From contig JACPTC010000029.1 in the NCBI GenBank assembly GCA_016192985.1, forward strand, positions 1-41,872: 41,872 nucleotides of DNA, read 5' to 3'. Shown piece after piece: positions 1 to 6,796 of this stretch (position 1 is its first letter; each line of letters starts with the position of its first letter). The position numbers and the translations under genes are program-made. The DNA comes from Candidatus Woesearchaeota archaeon. Lineage in GTDB: Archaea > Nanobdellota > Nanobdellia > Woesearchaeales > GW2011-AR4. The notes under the pieces are model-generated. The model had not been told where the DNA came from. It was given only the letters and a program-made list of their open reading frames with translations, and did not search any database.

Positions 1-846
1 GCTAATGGTGAGGTTGTATCAGTAGACGCTTTAGATATTTCTGTAATTTATGACGGGCAGCCAGCCAAGTTATCTGTGCTGCATGATGTGACTCTATACA
101 GGGAAAGAGAAAATCAGCTTACCACTGCTAATAAAGAGTTAGACGGAACAATAGCTTTAGTGGCACACGAGCTACGCACTTATCTAGCTGTTATTGCCGG
201 ATATACTTCATTGTTGCTGAGGAGAAGATTAGAGGAATCTATACAAGGCACATTAAAGACAATAGAAAGAAATGCTAGAAGAATAGAAGAAGCCCTTAGT
301 GCAATAATGGATTTAGCGCGTGCCAACTACCAAGAAATAAAATATGATAAAATAAATCTTACTGGGCTTGCTTATAAAGTCAAAGGAGAGCTAGAAGAAC
401 AAAACCCTCAAAGAGCCGCATCATTTATGATTCAAGAGGGGCTAGTAGCAAATGGCGATAATAGGCTTTTAGAGATTGTGCTAAGGAATCTTCTAAGCAA
501 TGCTTGGAAATACAGTGGCAGATTAGCCGATAGAAGGGCAGTAATAGATTTTGGTTACAAGAGTTATGACGGGCAAAATACTCAACATCAAGGCAAAGAA
601 GTGTATTTTGTGAGTGACAACGGTGTTGGATTTGAACCTGCTAAAGCGCACGAGTTATTTGGACTCTTTAGTCGCTTGCATAATAAAGGAGAATATGATG
701 GAATTGGATTAGGTCTGCGTAATGCGGAAAGAAGCATTAGGCGTCATGGCGGTGAAATATGGGCAGAAAGCCCTGTTCCTGATGGTCGTGGCGGCTTCAG
801 GCAAGGCGCCATATTCTACTTCACTTTGCCGGCTAGACAAGGCTGA
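1..846 (+). CDS. Sensor histidine kinase, 3' part (gene starts before the window)
   Basis: The reading frame is open from base 1, so the gene begins upstream; an apparent GTG at 76 is internal. Residues 1-40 look like the end of a PAS domain. A HisKA dimerisation helix follows with the H-box AHELRTYL (His at about residue 56 of the visible part). The HATPase_c domain has an N-box RNLLSNAWKYSG (about 163-174), a G1 box SDNGVGFEP (about 205) and a G2 box DGIGLGL (about 233). The protein should autophosphorylate on the H-box histidine and pass phosphate to a response regulator. No receiver domain or regulator gene is visible, and the sensor part lies outside the window, so the signal is unknown. 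It ends 28 bp from the end of the convergent taw3 gene. Confidence 0.93.
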   Translation, partial: ANGEVVSVDALDISVIYDGQPAKLSVLHDVTLYRERENQLTTANKELDGTIALVAHELRTYLAVIAGYTSLLLRRRLEESIQGTLKTIERNARRIEEALSAIMDLARANYQEIKYDKINLTGLAYKVKGELEEQNPQRAASFMIQEGLVANGDNRLLEIVLRNLLSNAWKYSGRLADRRAVIDFGYKSYDGQNTQHQGKEVYFVSDNGVGFEPAKAHELFGLFSRLHNKGEYDGIGLGLRNAERSIRRHGGEIWAESPVPDGRGGFRQGAIFYFTLPARQG

Positions 847-874
847 AATTTTTACTGGGAGCGTTTCGCCAAAT

Positions 875-1444
875 TCATAGCTTTTTGATTATACTCAAAA
901 ACTTATCGCTCTTGCTTTTATTCTCCTCAAAATTCCTATTTGCGTATCTTGTCAGATGCTTAATATATTCTTCGTCAGCAGCAAAATCCTTATCAGCAAT
1001 TATAGCCTCAACCTTTTCATTTCCTATTATTTCTATTACAATTCTCCTTTTGGTAATGCTTATGATTCCAGAGTGCTTGAATATTTTTCTTGAAGCTTCA
1101 AGCAGTTTCTTAGCTGCATCAAGATTTATGCAGGCAACATGCAGTATTATCGGCTGCTGCTTAAGCCATATTTCATTTTTTATTTTATGTTTTTTTAATG
1201 AGCTTGCAATCTCGTCAAAAGCAACTTTGCTGTGCTTTGTTAAAATCCAATCACATTCACTCTTCTTTTTGGATTTCCTCTCAAGCAAAACAATTCTTCC
1301 AGCGCAACTGCTTGTTGTATAGTATTCGCTTTTGGAATTAAACAAATTGATAATTTTCAATATACCCTTGTCTATGCATCCTTTTTTGCTCTTGTCGCTC
1401 TTTTTGAGAAAATCCGATTTTTCCTTGGCAAAATCTTCAAGCAT
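875..1444 (-). CDS. taw3: tRNA(Phe) wyosine-synthesis methyltransferase Taw3/TYW3-like
   Basis: A 189-residue protein matching the TYW3/Taw3 family in motifs and length. It has the N-terminal SKKGCID segment (about residues 19-25), the hallmark YYTTSSCAGR at 41-50, a W-I-x-x-x-H stretch near 66-71, and LHVACINLDAAKKLL followed by F-K-H-S-G-I near 122-127. Family members methylate the wyosine precursor at G37 of tRNA-Phe using SAM. The ATG at 1444 fits the N-terminus. A TATA-like TTTATAAATA lies on the - strand at about 1489-1498, which puts transcription start near 1470. It is convergent with the histidine kinase gene. Function is by family resemblance; taw1/taw2 are not in the window. Confidence 0.9.
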   Translation of the reverse strand: MLEDFAKEKSDFLKKSDKSKKGCIDKGILKIINLFNSKSEYYTTSSCAGRIVLLERKSKKKSECDWILTKHSKVAFDEIASSLKKHKIKNEIWLKQQPIILHVACINLDAAKKLLEASRKIFKHSGIISITKRRIVIEIIGNEKVEAIIADKDFAADEEYIKHLTRYANRNFEENKSKSDKFLSIIKKL

Positions 1445-1486
1445 ACAAAAAGAATACCCTTTTCATTTATTAATCTTATTCTGCAT

Positions 1487-1567
1487 TTATTTATAAACTG
1501 CCGCTAAAGCTATAATTGCAATTACTATAATAACAGACAAAATTACAAATAGAGTGCCGTCATCCAT
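1487..1567 (-). CDS. Possible 26-residue single-pass membrane peptide
   Basis: A short ORF reads MDDGTLFVILSVIIV then AIIALAAVYK: an acidic start, about 20 hydrophobic residues and a basic end, as in small membrane proteins. It lies 42 bp upstream of taw3 on the same strand. An AT-rich TATA-like stretch (about 1590-1605) sits some 30 bp before the ATG, which would suit a leaderless transcript; no Shine-Dalgarno sequence is visible. Its stop overlaps the likely TATA box of taw3. No function can be assigned, and chance cannot be excluded at this length. Confidence 0.4.
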   Translation of the reverse strand: MDDGTLFVILSVIIVIAIIALAAVYK

Positions 1568-1650
1568 TTTTGTTATCTTGGCAAAATTATCCTATATTTT
1601 TAAATTTTATTATTTTATTATGGTCAAATTGCTCTTAAATTTCCGCAAGT

Positions 1651-1659
1651 TTTATAAAT
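1651..1659 (+). promoter_or_regulatory. TATA box of the EF-1A transcript
   Basis: TTTATAAAT in an AT-rich intergenic region. An archaeal start about 26 bp downstream would fall near 1680, giving a leader of roughly 70 nt that carries the hairpin at 1692-1720 and the Shine-Dalgarno sequence at 1736-1740. Confidence 0.55.
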
Positions 1660-1691
1660 GATGTGGAATTTCTAAATGAGCTAAAATTCAG

Positions 1692-1720
1692 TGCAAGCAA
1701 ATACACGATATTTGCTTGCA
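1692..1720 (+). promoter_or_regulatory. Perfect 12-bp hairpin in the EF-1A leader
   Basis: TGCAAGCAAATA (1692-1703) and TATTTGCTTGCA (1709-1720) are exact reverse complements around a 5-nt loop (CACGA). The hairpin sits between the likely transcription start and the ribosome-binding site, 15 nt ahead of GGAGG, where it could affect translation or mRNA stability. A DNA-binding site for a dimeric regulator is equally possible. Confidence 0.55.
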
Positions 1721-1752
1721 ATTGTATTAAATGTAGGAGGTTTATTTTAAAA

Positions 1753-3039
1753 ATGGCTAAAGGAAAACCGCATATCAACATTGTGTTTATTGGTCATGTA
1801 GACCACGGCAAGTCAACAACAGTAGGAAGATTGCTTTACGATACAGGCACTATAGACGAGCAAACCATGAGAAAGCTGAAAGACCAAGCAAAGGAGCTTG
1901 GCAAAGTGGGCTTTGAGTTTGCCTTTGTTATGGACAACTTAAAGGAAGAGAGGGAAAGAGGACTAACAATTGACTTGAGCCACAAGAAGTTTGAGACTCA
2001 AAAGTACTATTTTACAATAATTGATGCACCTGGTCACAAGGATTTCATTAAGAACATGATTACAGGCGCTGCACAGGCTGATGCAGCTGTCCTAGTTGTT
2101 TCTGCCAACCCCGGCGACGGAGTGCAGGCACAGACAAAAGAGCATATCTTCTTGGCAAGAACTCTCGGCGTAAACCAGCTTATTATCTACATAAACAAAA
2201 TGGATATGGCTAAATACGAGGAAAAAAGGTTCAACGAGGTTAAGGAAGAAGTTTCAAGGCAGTTAAAGCTAGTTGGCTATAAGATTGACGATATCCTATT
2301 TATCCCAGGCGCATCTTTCCCTGGGGACAATGTTGTAAAGAAATCTGAGCATTTGCCATGGCACAAAGGAGGCACTTTGCTAGAGACATTAGACACTATA
2401 AAGGAGCCTCAAAAGCCAACAGATTTGCCGTTAAGGCTGCCCGTGCAAGATGTTTATAACATAACTGGTATTGGCGTTGTGCCAGTTGGCAAGGTTGTAA
2501 CAGGAGTAATGAAAGTAAATGACAAGGTTATTTTCATGCCCGGAAGAGAAGGCAAGGGAGTGATTGGCGAAGTGAAAAGCATAGAGATGCACCATGAGCA
2601 GCTTGACGAGGCAGAGCCTGGCGACAATGTCGGCTTTAACGTCAGAGGCATTGAAAAGAAAGACATTGCAAGAGGCGATGTTATAGGCCATGTAAGCAAT
2701 CCGCCGACTGTTGCAACAGAATTCACAGCCCAGATGGTTGTATTGAATCACCCAACCGTTATCACAGTTGGCTACACACCTGTATTTCATGTACATACTG
2801 CGCAGGTTGCATGCCAAATTACGGAAATAGTCAAAAAGCTTGACCCGGCAACAGGCGCAACAAAAGAAGAGAAGCCGGACTTCATAAAGAATGGGGACGC
2901 AGCTGTAGTAAAAATCAAGCCAATACAGCCGTTATGCATAGAAAAGCAGAGCACTATCCCGCAAATGGCAAGATTCGCTGTACGCGACTCAGGCGTCACA
3001 GTAGCGGCTGGCATGTGCATTGACTTAGTGAAGAAATAA
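1753..3039 (+). CDS. tuf: Translation elongation factor EF-1A (aEF1A)
   Basis: A 428-residue GTPase that carries aminoacyl-tRNA to the ribosomal A site. G1 GHVDHGKS is at 14-21, the switch I threonine in GLTIDL near 70-75, G3 DAPGH at 91-95 and G4 NKMD at 148-151; two beta-barrel domains follow, ending at the usual family length. The frame is open back to 1663, but the ATG at 1753 gives the family N-terminus [15 protein letters not shown] and has GGAGG at 1736-1740, 12 nt upstream. Downstream come S10 and a hypothetical gene in the same direction, the usual archaeal EF-1A/S10 pairing, but with an abnormal 210-bp gap to S10. Confidence 0.98.
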   Translation: MAKGKPHINIVFIGHVDHGKSTTVGRLLYDTGTIDEQTMRKLKDQAKELGKVGFEFAFVMDNLKEERERGLTIDLSHKKFETQKYYFTIIDAPGHKDFIKNMITGAAQADAAVLVVSANPGDGVQAQTKEHIFLARTLGVNQLIIYINKMDMAKYEEKRFNEVKEEVSRQLKLVGYKIDDILFIPGASFPGDNVVKKSEHLPWHKGGTLLETLDTIKEPQKPTDLPLRLPVQDVYNITGIGVVPVGKVVTGVMKVNDKVIFMPGREGKGVIGEVKSIEMHHEQLDEAEPGDNVGFNVRGIEKKDIARGDVIGHVSNPPTVATEFTAQMVVLNHPTVITVGYTPVFHVHTAQVACQITEIVKKLDPATGATKEEKPDFIKNGDAAVVKIKPIQPLCIEKQSTIPQMARFAVRDSGVTVAAGMCIDLVKK

Positions 3040-3165
3040 ACATTTATTTTAAATTCCTTATTTTGAGGATCATGGTAAACTAACAATTATCATGAGGCAA
3101 TTAGTTGCTGCATATCAATATCATTAAAAACAAAAAACGTCAATGGCAACGGAAAAGTTGGTTTC

Positions 3166-3225
3166 GTGGAATCGAGCAAAGCGAAGATTCCACCTTTTTG
3201 ATCAAACTTTTTCACAAAAAGTTTG
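3166..3225. repeat. Two adjacent inverted repeats inserted between EF-1A and S10
   Basis: First repeat: GTGGAATC (3166-3173) with GATTCCAC (3186-3193), an 8-bp stem and 12-nt loop. Second: CAAACTTTTT (3203-3212) with AAAAAGTTTG (3216-3225), a perfect 10-bp stem and 3-nt loop. The second ends 24 bp before the S10 start codon. In archaea these two genes usually lie only a few bases apart, so this looks like an inserted repeat element. It could be a terminator, processing site or mobile palindrome; no other copy was noticed in the window. Confidence 0.6.
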
Positions 3226-3249
3226 TCGGCGTTAACTGACGAAACGGTT

Positions 3250-3558
3250 ATGCAAAAAGCAAGAATAAAACTGGCAAGCATAGATATACACAAAATCAAT
3301 GAAGTGTGCAGCTACATAAAAGACATAGCTGAGAAAACAGGCGTTGATATGAGGGGGCCAATTCCTCTGCCCACAAAAAGGCTTAAAGTGACAACAAGGA
3401 AAAGCCCTGACGGCGAGGGAACAGCAACTTGGGAGCATTACGAGATGAGGCTGCATAAAAGGCTTATTGATCTTGGGCTTGATGAGCGCGCTTTAAGGCT
3501 TGTCATGAGAGTTCCTATTCCTGAGGGGCTTAATATTGAAATAGAAATGATAGAATAA
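3250..3558 (+). CDS. rpsJ: Small ribosomal subunit protein uS10
   Basis: A 102-residue protein with the archaeal uS10 pattern: N-terminal [17 protein letters not shown], then RGPIPLPTK, a [11 protein letters not shown] segment, [15 protein letters not shown], and the C-terminal [13 protein letters not shown]. It is part of the 30S head. The frame is open upstream to a TTG at 3223, but that codon lies inside the inverted repeat and the extra residues are foreign to the family, so the ATG at 3250 is chosen. It follows EF-1A and is followed 11 nt later by a hypothetical gene in the same direction. Confidence 0.97.
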   Translation: MQKARIKLASIDIHKINEVCSYIKDIAEKTGVDMRGPIPLPTKRLKVTTRKSPDGEGTATWEHYEMRLHKRLIDLGLDERALRLVMRVPIPEGLNIEIEMIE

Positions 3559-3569
3559 TTCTAATAATA

Positions 3570-4019
3570 ATGCCTAAACAGCCTAATCCAGTTTCACGGG
3601 ATGAAATATCAACAAAAGTTAGGGGTTTGGTAGCTTTAGCTGACCGTTATCTGACTGTAGCGTCTGATTATCACTCAGCTGTCCGACAAGGAAAACCGAC
3701 AGATACAAAGCCTAACAAAGTCAAGCGCGATTTTTATCAAGAAGCAAAAGGAAGCCTTGAAAAAACTTTAGCGATGGCACTGCCAAGCAACGTCTCAACA
3801 GCGGTATCAGGGCTTCAAACATTTGTAGGCTATTCAACTTCTGATAAATGTGACTGGGAAATACAGAAAATTTTCGAACTTATTGCAGATGAATATCATG
3901 ATACAATTAGAAAGGAAATGCTGGATTCAATTAGCGCTCAGCAATCTGTGAGACATGACGACGCAAAACGTACTTTTGATTCAGGAGAAGGAGGCGGTGT
4001 AGGCACTTTAGAAAGATGA
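3570..4019 (+). CDS. Hypothetical helical protein downstream of S10
   Basis: A 149-residue soluble protein that I do not recognise. It reads as mostly alpha-helical, with a polar N-terminus (MPKQPNPVSRDEISTK), a long central segment rich in Ala, Lys and Glu, and a flexible end containing GEGGGVGTL. There is no signal peptide or membrane segment. The ATG is 11 nt after the S10 stop, so co-transcription with S10 is likely. It ends 18 bp from the convergent membrane-protein operon. The coding call rests on length, start context and plausible composition only. Confidence 0.7.
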   Translation: MPKQPNPVSRDEISTKVRGLVALADRYLTVASDYHSAVRQGKPTDTKPNKVKRDFYQEAKGSLEKTLAMALPSNVSTAVSGLQTFVGYSTSDKCDWEIQKIFELIADEYHDTIRKEMLDSISAQQSVRHDDAKRTFDSGEGGGVGTLER

Positions 4020-4037
4020 ACAACATACTGCAATACT

Positions 4038-4262
4038 TTATTTTGACAATTTGTACACTTTATAAAAACTTACAAAACTAATAATCAATAAAATTGTTCC
4101 AGCTAAAATCAAATCATTATGCCTTATTCTATGGCCCAACACATTAGCGTCAAACAACAAAAATTCTGCTGCTGACTTTATCGTTTTTCTCGGAATAAAT
4201 TCGTAAAAGCTGCCACATATTCCAGTTACTATTCCTAGTATGAGCCATCCTCTTTTTTCCAT
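4038..4262 (-). CDS. Small two-helix membrane protein
   Basis: 74 residues from the ATG at 4262, with hydrophobic helices near residues 6-21 (WLILGIVTGICGSFYEFI) and 50-66 (LILAGTILLIISFVSF) joined by a basic linker (RKTIKS; GHRIRHND). The start overlaps the stop of the upstream gene (TGATG); a GTG at 4265 would add one residue. This coupling makes it the last gene of an operon with the seven-helix protein and the small cupredoxin. The family is not recognised. Confidence 0.7.
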   Translation of the reverse strand: MEKRGWLILGIVTGICGSFYEFIPRKTIKSAAEFLLFDANVLGHRIRHNDLILAGTILLIISFVSFYKVYKLSK

Positions 4263-4987
4263 CACGCATCACTCATAAAACCGCTTTTAAAGGTATGCAC
4301 CATATAATATGAAATAAATACAAAAATAAGTGAAAAGACTGCCGTTGATATTTCCTTTGTGAAAAAGCCTATAATCACTGTAGGAACTAAAGCTGCTGCT
4401 AAAACATCCATAAATCTCTTTTTTGATAGTCTTTCTGCAATCACTCCTAAAATGCTTCCAGCGATATAAGCGGTTGTCGGAATTATGATAAAGCCAAATG
4501 TCATCATTTTGGCTGCAGTCTCTTCCTCTATTCCGGCTGACTTCCATCTAATCATAACAAATAATGCATAGAGAGCTGCTGAAGTAAAGCTAACTGCAAT
4601 GACAAAGCCAACAGTTTTTGTCCAAAATTTTTTTGATGAAATAAAATTCCAAGCAGCAAAATAAGCTATCATCATCAATAATATATGCAGGAAAATGAAC
4701 CAAAACTGCTCATCAAGCCTAAAAATTTCTCTGTTTAGAGTCGGGCCTGCAAATACATAGTAGACATAGAACATCAAGGGGCCAAAAATGCTTGCAGCAA
4801 TTCCTTCCTCCTTTCCAATCCCTATAAATTGGGTTATCATAAATGTTGCAAGAAAAATGACGGTCAGTTTTATAGCAACATAATTAAGATGAACAGCCCA
4901 CCCTGTTGCCAAATGATAAATCATATCAAGAGCATTCATAACTGCAGTAACTGCAAGAGAAAAAAGAAAATTAGAATAAGTTTTCAT
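4262..4987 (-). CDS. Polytopic membrane protein, about seven helices, in the cupredoxin operon
   Basis: 241 residues with about seven hydrophobic segments. Helix 1 contains NALDMIYHLATGW; later segments include FWFIFLHILLMMIAYF and a C-terminal helix FSLIFVFISYYMVH. There is no signal peptide or catalytic motif that I can name. It starts directly after the stop of the cupredoxin gene, and its own stop overlaps the start of the small membrane protein, so the three should be co-translated. Membrane His residues (HL, VHL, LH) and the copper-protein context allow a role in copper or electron transfer, but that is inference; it does not match CopD. Confidence 0.75.
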   Translation of the reverse strand: MKTYSNFLFSLAVTAVMNALDMIYHLATGWAVHLNYVAIKLTVIFLATFMITQFIGIGKEEGIAASIFGPLMFYVYYVFAGPTLNREIFRLDEQFWFIFLHILLMMIAYFAAWNFISSKKFWTKTVGFVIAVSFTSAALYALFVMIRWKSAGIEEETAAKMMTFGFIIIPTTAYIAGSILGVIAERLSKKRFMDVLAAALVPTVIIGFFTKEISTAVFSLIFVFISYYMVHTFKSGFMSDA

Positions 4988-5359
4988 CTACTGCACCGTA
5001 ACAGAGCCTTTCATGCTTGGGTGTATACCGCATATATAATCATGCTTACCGGATTTTGTAAATGTATAACTATAAGTATCCCCTGTTGAAAGCTCATCTG
5101 ACCTTAAATCACCATCTGCACTTTCTACAGTGTGAGGTGCGCTGTCTTCATTTGTCCATACCACCTTTTCTCCAACTTTTATATTCACTTCCGCAGGTAC
5201 GAACTTAAAGCCCCTAATTGCAACTGCAACAGCCTTGCCAGATTCTGCAGATCTTCCTATAGTCTTGTCACTAGTCTGAACAGCAGTCTGCTGTGAAGCG
5301 CATGCAGAAATCACAATTACAGAAATTGAAAGAAGCACTAACAAATATCTTGCGTTCAT
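4988..5359 (-). CDS. Cupredoxin lipoprotein (plastocyanin/amicyanin-like)
   Basis: 123 residues from the ATG at 5359. The N-terminus is a lipoprotein signal peptide ending in ISAC (Cys20). The single cupredoxin domain shows the type I copper ligands His76 (in APHTV), Cys110, His113 and Met116 (YICGIHPSMKG). It should be an extracytoplasmic, membrane-anchored electron carrier or copper-binding protein. The ATG was preferred to a GTG at 5368 because a GGTGG ribosome-binding site (about 5365-5369) lies 5 nt upstream of it. It heads an operon with two membrane proteins. A TATA-like TATTTAAATA is at about 5395-5404, separating it from the larger cupredoxin gene. Confidence 0.93.
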   Translation of the reverse strand: MNARYLLVLLSISVIVISACASQQTAVQTSDKTIGRSAESGKAVAVAIRGFKFVPAEVNIKVGEKVVWTNEDSAPHTVESADGDLRSDELSTGDTYSYTFTKSGKHDYICGIHPSMKGSVTVQ

Positions 5360-5394
5360 CAAAACCACCTCTCTTGAATTATAAAAACTGGTTT

Positions 5395-5404
5395 ATTTAA
5401 ATAT
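5395..5404 (-). promoter_or_regulatory. TATA box of the small cupredoxin operon
   Basis: TATTTAAATA read on the - strand, about 40 bp ahead of the ATG at 5359. This places transcription start near 5375, just before the ribosome-binding site. Confidence 0.45.
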
Positions 5405-5411
5405 TTTGATT

Positions 5412-6473
5412 TTATCTAACAACAAAATAAAATTCACCATCATGGGCACTGCCACCTAGCCATATTGCATGATAAGTAATTTTGTAAGTTCCAGGATTAA
5501 TTTTTGGAATATTGCTTATTTCTAAGCCAAGTCTACTTCTTGTCGGTCCTCCATCGGCAAGCTTATCTCCTTTTAAATTATGAAGAATTATACTGCTCCC
5601 CTTTACAATCGGATAATTGAAAGAAACTGAGATTGCTGATGGGCTGCTTACAGAACTGCCATGTTGTGGTGCTGAGCCTGTAAAATGAGGCGTTCTTATT
5701 TCTTGGTACTCAAACTCATTTGTTACAGCCTGTTGCTCCTCTTCTCCAAAAAACTCAAAAGAATCAGCCAATGTAAAATGGTCGCTGTCAGGATTTGTTA
5801 CAATCACATCCATCTTCAATGTATAGTGTTTTGGGGTTATAACTTCAAGAGTGCTTTGGTCAATAAACTTCACATCGCCAAACAAATGGTGGAAGAATAC
5901 AGTTGTGCCTTCCACAAAATTTTGTCCTTTGACAATAACCTTTTCCCCACCATGAACAGAAACTTTGGATGGAGTTATTGAGAAAACCTTGGGAGGAGCA
6001 GTGTCTTCAGCAAATTCCATCATTTCAGGCAGTTCAGGAGGATTTCCAACAACAATGCCTCCCCGCATAAAAGGGTGTATTCCGCAGATATACTCATAAA
6101 CCCCTTCTTCATCAAATACGTGCTTATACTCATTACCTGTCTTCAATATATCGCTTTCTGTTATTTCAGTTGGGCTCTTCCTGTTGTGCCATGCAACTGT
6201 ATGCTCAACTTTATCTCTGTTTAGCCAAGTAACTTCAGTATTTGGCTTTATGTGGATGAACGCTGGCAAAAATGCAAGCTCGTCAATGACAACAGTGGCT
6301 TTATCAGTATCGTAAGTTATGACATTCATTGCAGCCATTTTTTCTTGAGCAATTGATATATCTTTCATGGCATTGTCCATTGCACTATCCTTCTTGTCAG
6401 AGACTTGCGCAGTTTGACAGCCTAGAACAAAAATTAGAAAAATGCAGAAAAGACTCAGGGTTTTTTTGCTCAT
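5412..6473 (-). CDS. Cupredoxin-IPT-CopC fusion lipoprotein
   Basis: 353 residues. A lipoprotein signal peptide ends in VLGC (Cys19). A cupredoxin domain (about 55-141) has the copper ligands His91 (VEHTV), Cys130, His133 and Met136 (YICGIHPFMRG). An IPT/TIG-like Ig domain (about 160-242) contains ITPSKVSVHGGEKVIVKGQNF. The C-terminal domain (about 255-353) resembles CopC: SAPQHGSSVSSPSAISVSFN, then GTYKITYHAIWLGGSAHDGEF and a final FYFVVR strand. It is probably an extracytoplasmic copper-binding or handover protein. The ATG at 6473 has GAGGT about 6 nt upstream and a TATA box near 6506-6520. It is transcribed separately from the neighbouring cupredoxin operon. Confidence 0.88.
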   Translation of the reverse strand: MSKKTLSLFCIFLIFVLGCQTAQVSDKKDSAMDNAMKDISIAQEKMAAMNVITYDTDKATVVIDELAFLPAFIHIKPNTEVTWLNRDKVEHTVAWHNRKSPTEITESDILKTGNEYKHVFDEEGVYEYICGIHPFMRGGIVVGNPPELPEMMEFAEDTAPPKVFSITPSKVSVHGGEKVIVKGQNFVEGTTVFFHHLFGDVKFIDQSTLEVITPKHYTLKMDVIVTNPDSDHFTLADSFEFFGEEEQQAVTNEFEYQEIRTPHFTGSAPQHGSSVSSPSAISVSFNYPIVKGSSIILHNLKGDKLADGGPTRSRLGLEISNIPKINPGTYKITYHAIWLGGSAHDGEFYFVVR

Positions 6474-6505
6474 AAAAATACCTCGATATTTTACTAAAAT
6501 TGAAT

Positions 6506-6520
6506 ATATATAAAATTTTT
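6506..6520 (-). promoter_or_regulatory. TATA region of the cupredoxin-CopC fusion gene
   Basis: TTTTATATATATTC on the - strand, about 35-45 bp before the ATG at 6473, with GAGGT between them at about 6480-6484. Confidence 0.45.
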
Positions 6521-6557
6521 GATTTCAAACACTCAAATTAGAATTAACCAACAAACA

Positions 6558-6567
6558 TTTATAAATA
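6558..6567 (+). promoter_or_regulatory. TATA box of the tRNA-Ser gene
   Basis: TTTATAAATA is centred 26 bp upstream of the first base of the tRNA (6588), the standard archaeal spacing. It supports 6588 as the transcript start or processed 5' end. Confidence 0.65.
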
Positions 6568-6608
6568 AAAAATAAAATCAAGGCTTTGCCGGGATAGCAT
6601 AACCTGGT

Positions 6609-6630
6609 ACATTGCCCAGCAATGCAGGAA
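6609..6630 (+). other. tRNA intron 1 (D-loop, position 20/21), 22 nt
   Basis: The central helix is CCTG (6603-6606, exon) with CAGG (6625-6628, intron). The two 3-nt bulges are GTA (6607-6609) and AAA (6629-6631). The inner helix is CATTGC (6610-6615) with GCAATG (6619-6624). Cutting after the second base of each bulge restores an ordinary D-loop. The outer helix is weak (2-3 bp). Confidence 0.8.
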
Positions 6631-6647
6631 ATTGCGCAGGCCTGGAA

Positions 6648-6662
6648 TACTCAATTTCAGTC
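6648..6662 (+). other. tRNA intron 2 (anticodon loop, position 37/38), 15 nt
   Basis: The central helix is CTGG (6642-6645) with TCAG (6657-6660), including one G-U pair. The bulges are AAT (6646-6648) and TCA (6661-6663), and the outer helix is the 5-bp anticodon stem. This is the canonical archaeal intron position; splicing leaves CTGGAAA as the loop. Confidence 0.85.
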
Positions 6663-6694
6663 AGCCTGTTTCCGAAAGGATATCTGGGTTCAAA

Positions 6695-6760
6695 AGCAAT
6701 ACTTAAATCTTAGGCATAGAGCTTCGCTTGTTGCCTGACTTAACAAGGTATTGCCGAAAG
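6695..6760 (+). other. tRNA intron 3 (T-loop, position 59/60), 66 nt
   Basis: The outer helix is the T-stem CTGGG/CCCAG. The central helix is TTCA (6689-6692) with CGAA (6755-6758), three pairs plus one A-C mismatch. The bulges are AAA (6693-6695) and AGT (6759-6761). The inner helix is 7 bp, GCAATAC (6696-6702) with GTATTGC (6748-6754). The intron interior can fold further (TTAGGCA with TGCCTGA). Confidence 0.8.
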
Positions 6761-6774
6761 TCCCAGTCCCGGCG

Positions 6775-6780
6775 TTTTTT
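6775..6780 (+). terminator. T-run terminator after the tRNA
   Basis: Six T residues directly follow the discriminator base, as expected for archaeal oligo-T termination. Confidence 0.55.
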
Positions 6781-6796
6781 ATTTCATCCTTTTAAA

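Larger units (their letters stand above)
6588..6774 (+). tRNA. tRNA-Ser(GGA) with three introns
   Basis: Exons are 6588-6608, 6631-6647, 6663-6694 and 6761-6774; together they give 84 nt. The acceptor stem is GCCGGGA/TCCCGGC, 7 of 7 paired. The D-arm is GCAT-AACCTGGTA-TTGC, with A14, G18G19 and A21. The anticodon arm is CAGGC-CTGGAAA-GCCTG, anticodon GGA at 6644-6646. A 15-nt class II variable arm has TCC-GAAA-GGA. The T-arm is CTGGG-TTCAAAT-CCCAG, and the discriminator is G73; both long variable arm and G73 fit archaeal tRNA-Ser. CCA is not encoded. Introns sit at 20/21, 37/38 and 59/60, and each can fold into a bulge-helix-bulge for the splicing endonuclease. A TATA box lies 26 bp upstream and T6 follows directly. 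Standard scans may miss or misname this gene. Confidence 0.9.

Noticed and set aside
2431-3086. - strand ORFs opposite EF-1A
   Set aside because: Shadow frames of a strongly conserved gene; no family features.
4262-4987. Assigning the polytopic membrane protein as CopD
   Set aside because: It is next to copper proteins, but I could not see CopD-type motifs; left unassigned.
6588-6640. Reading the tRNA as tRNA-Cys(GCA) from the ATGCAGG stretch near 6622-6628
   Set aside because: The supposed anticodon stem CAGCA has no partner, and the stretch fits as part of the D-loop intron; the GGA reading completes all arms, the class II variable arm and G73.
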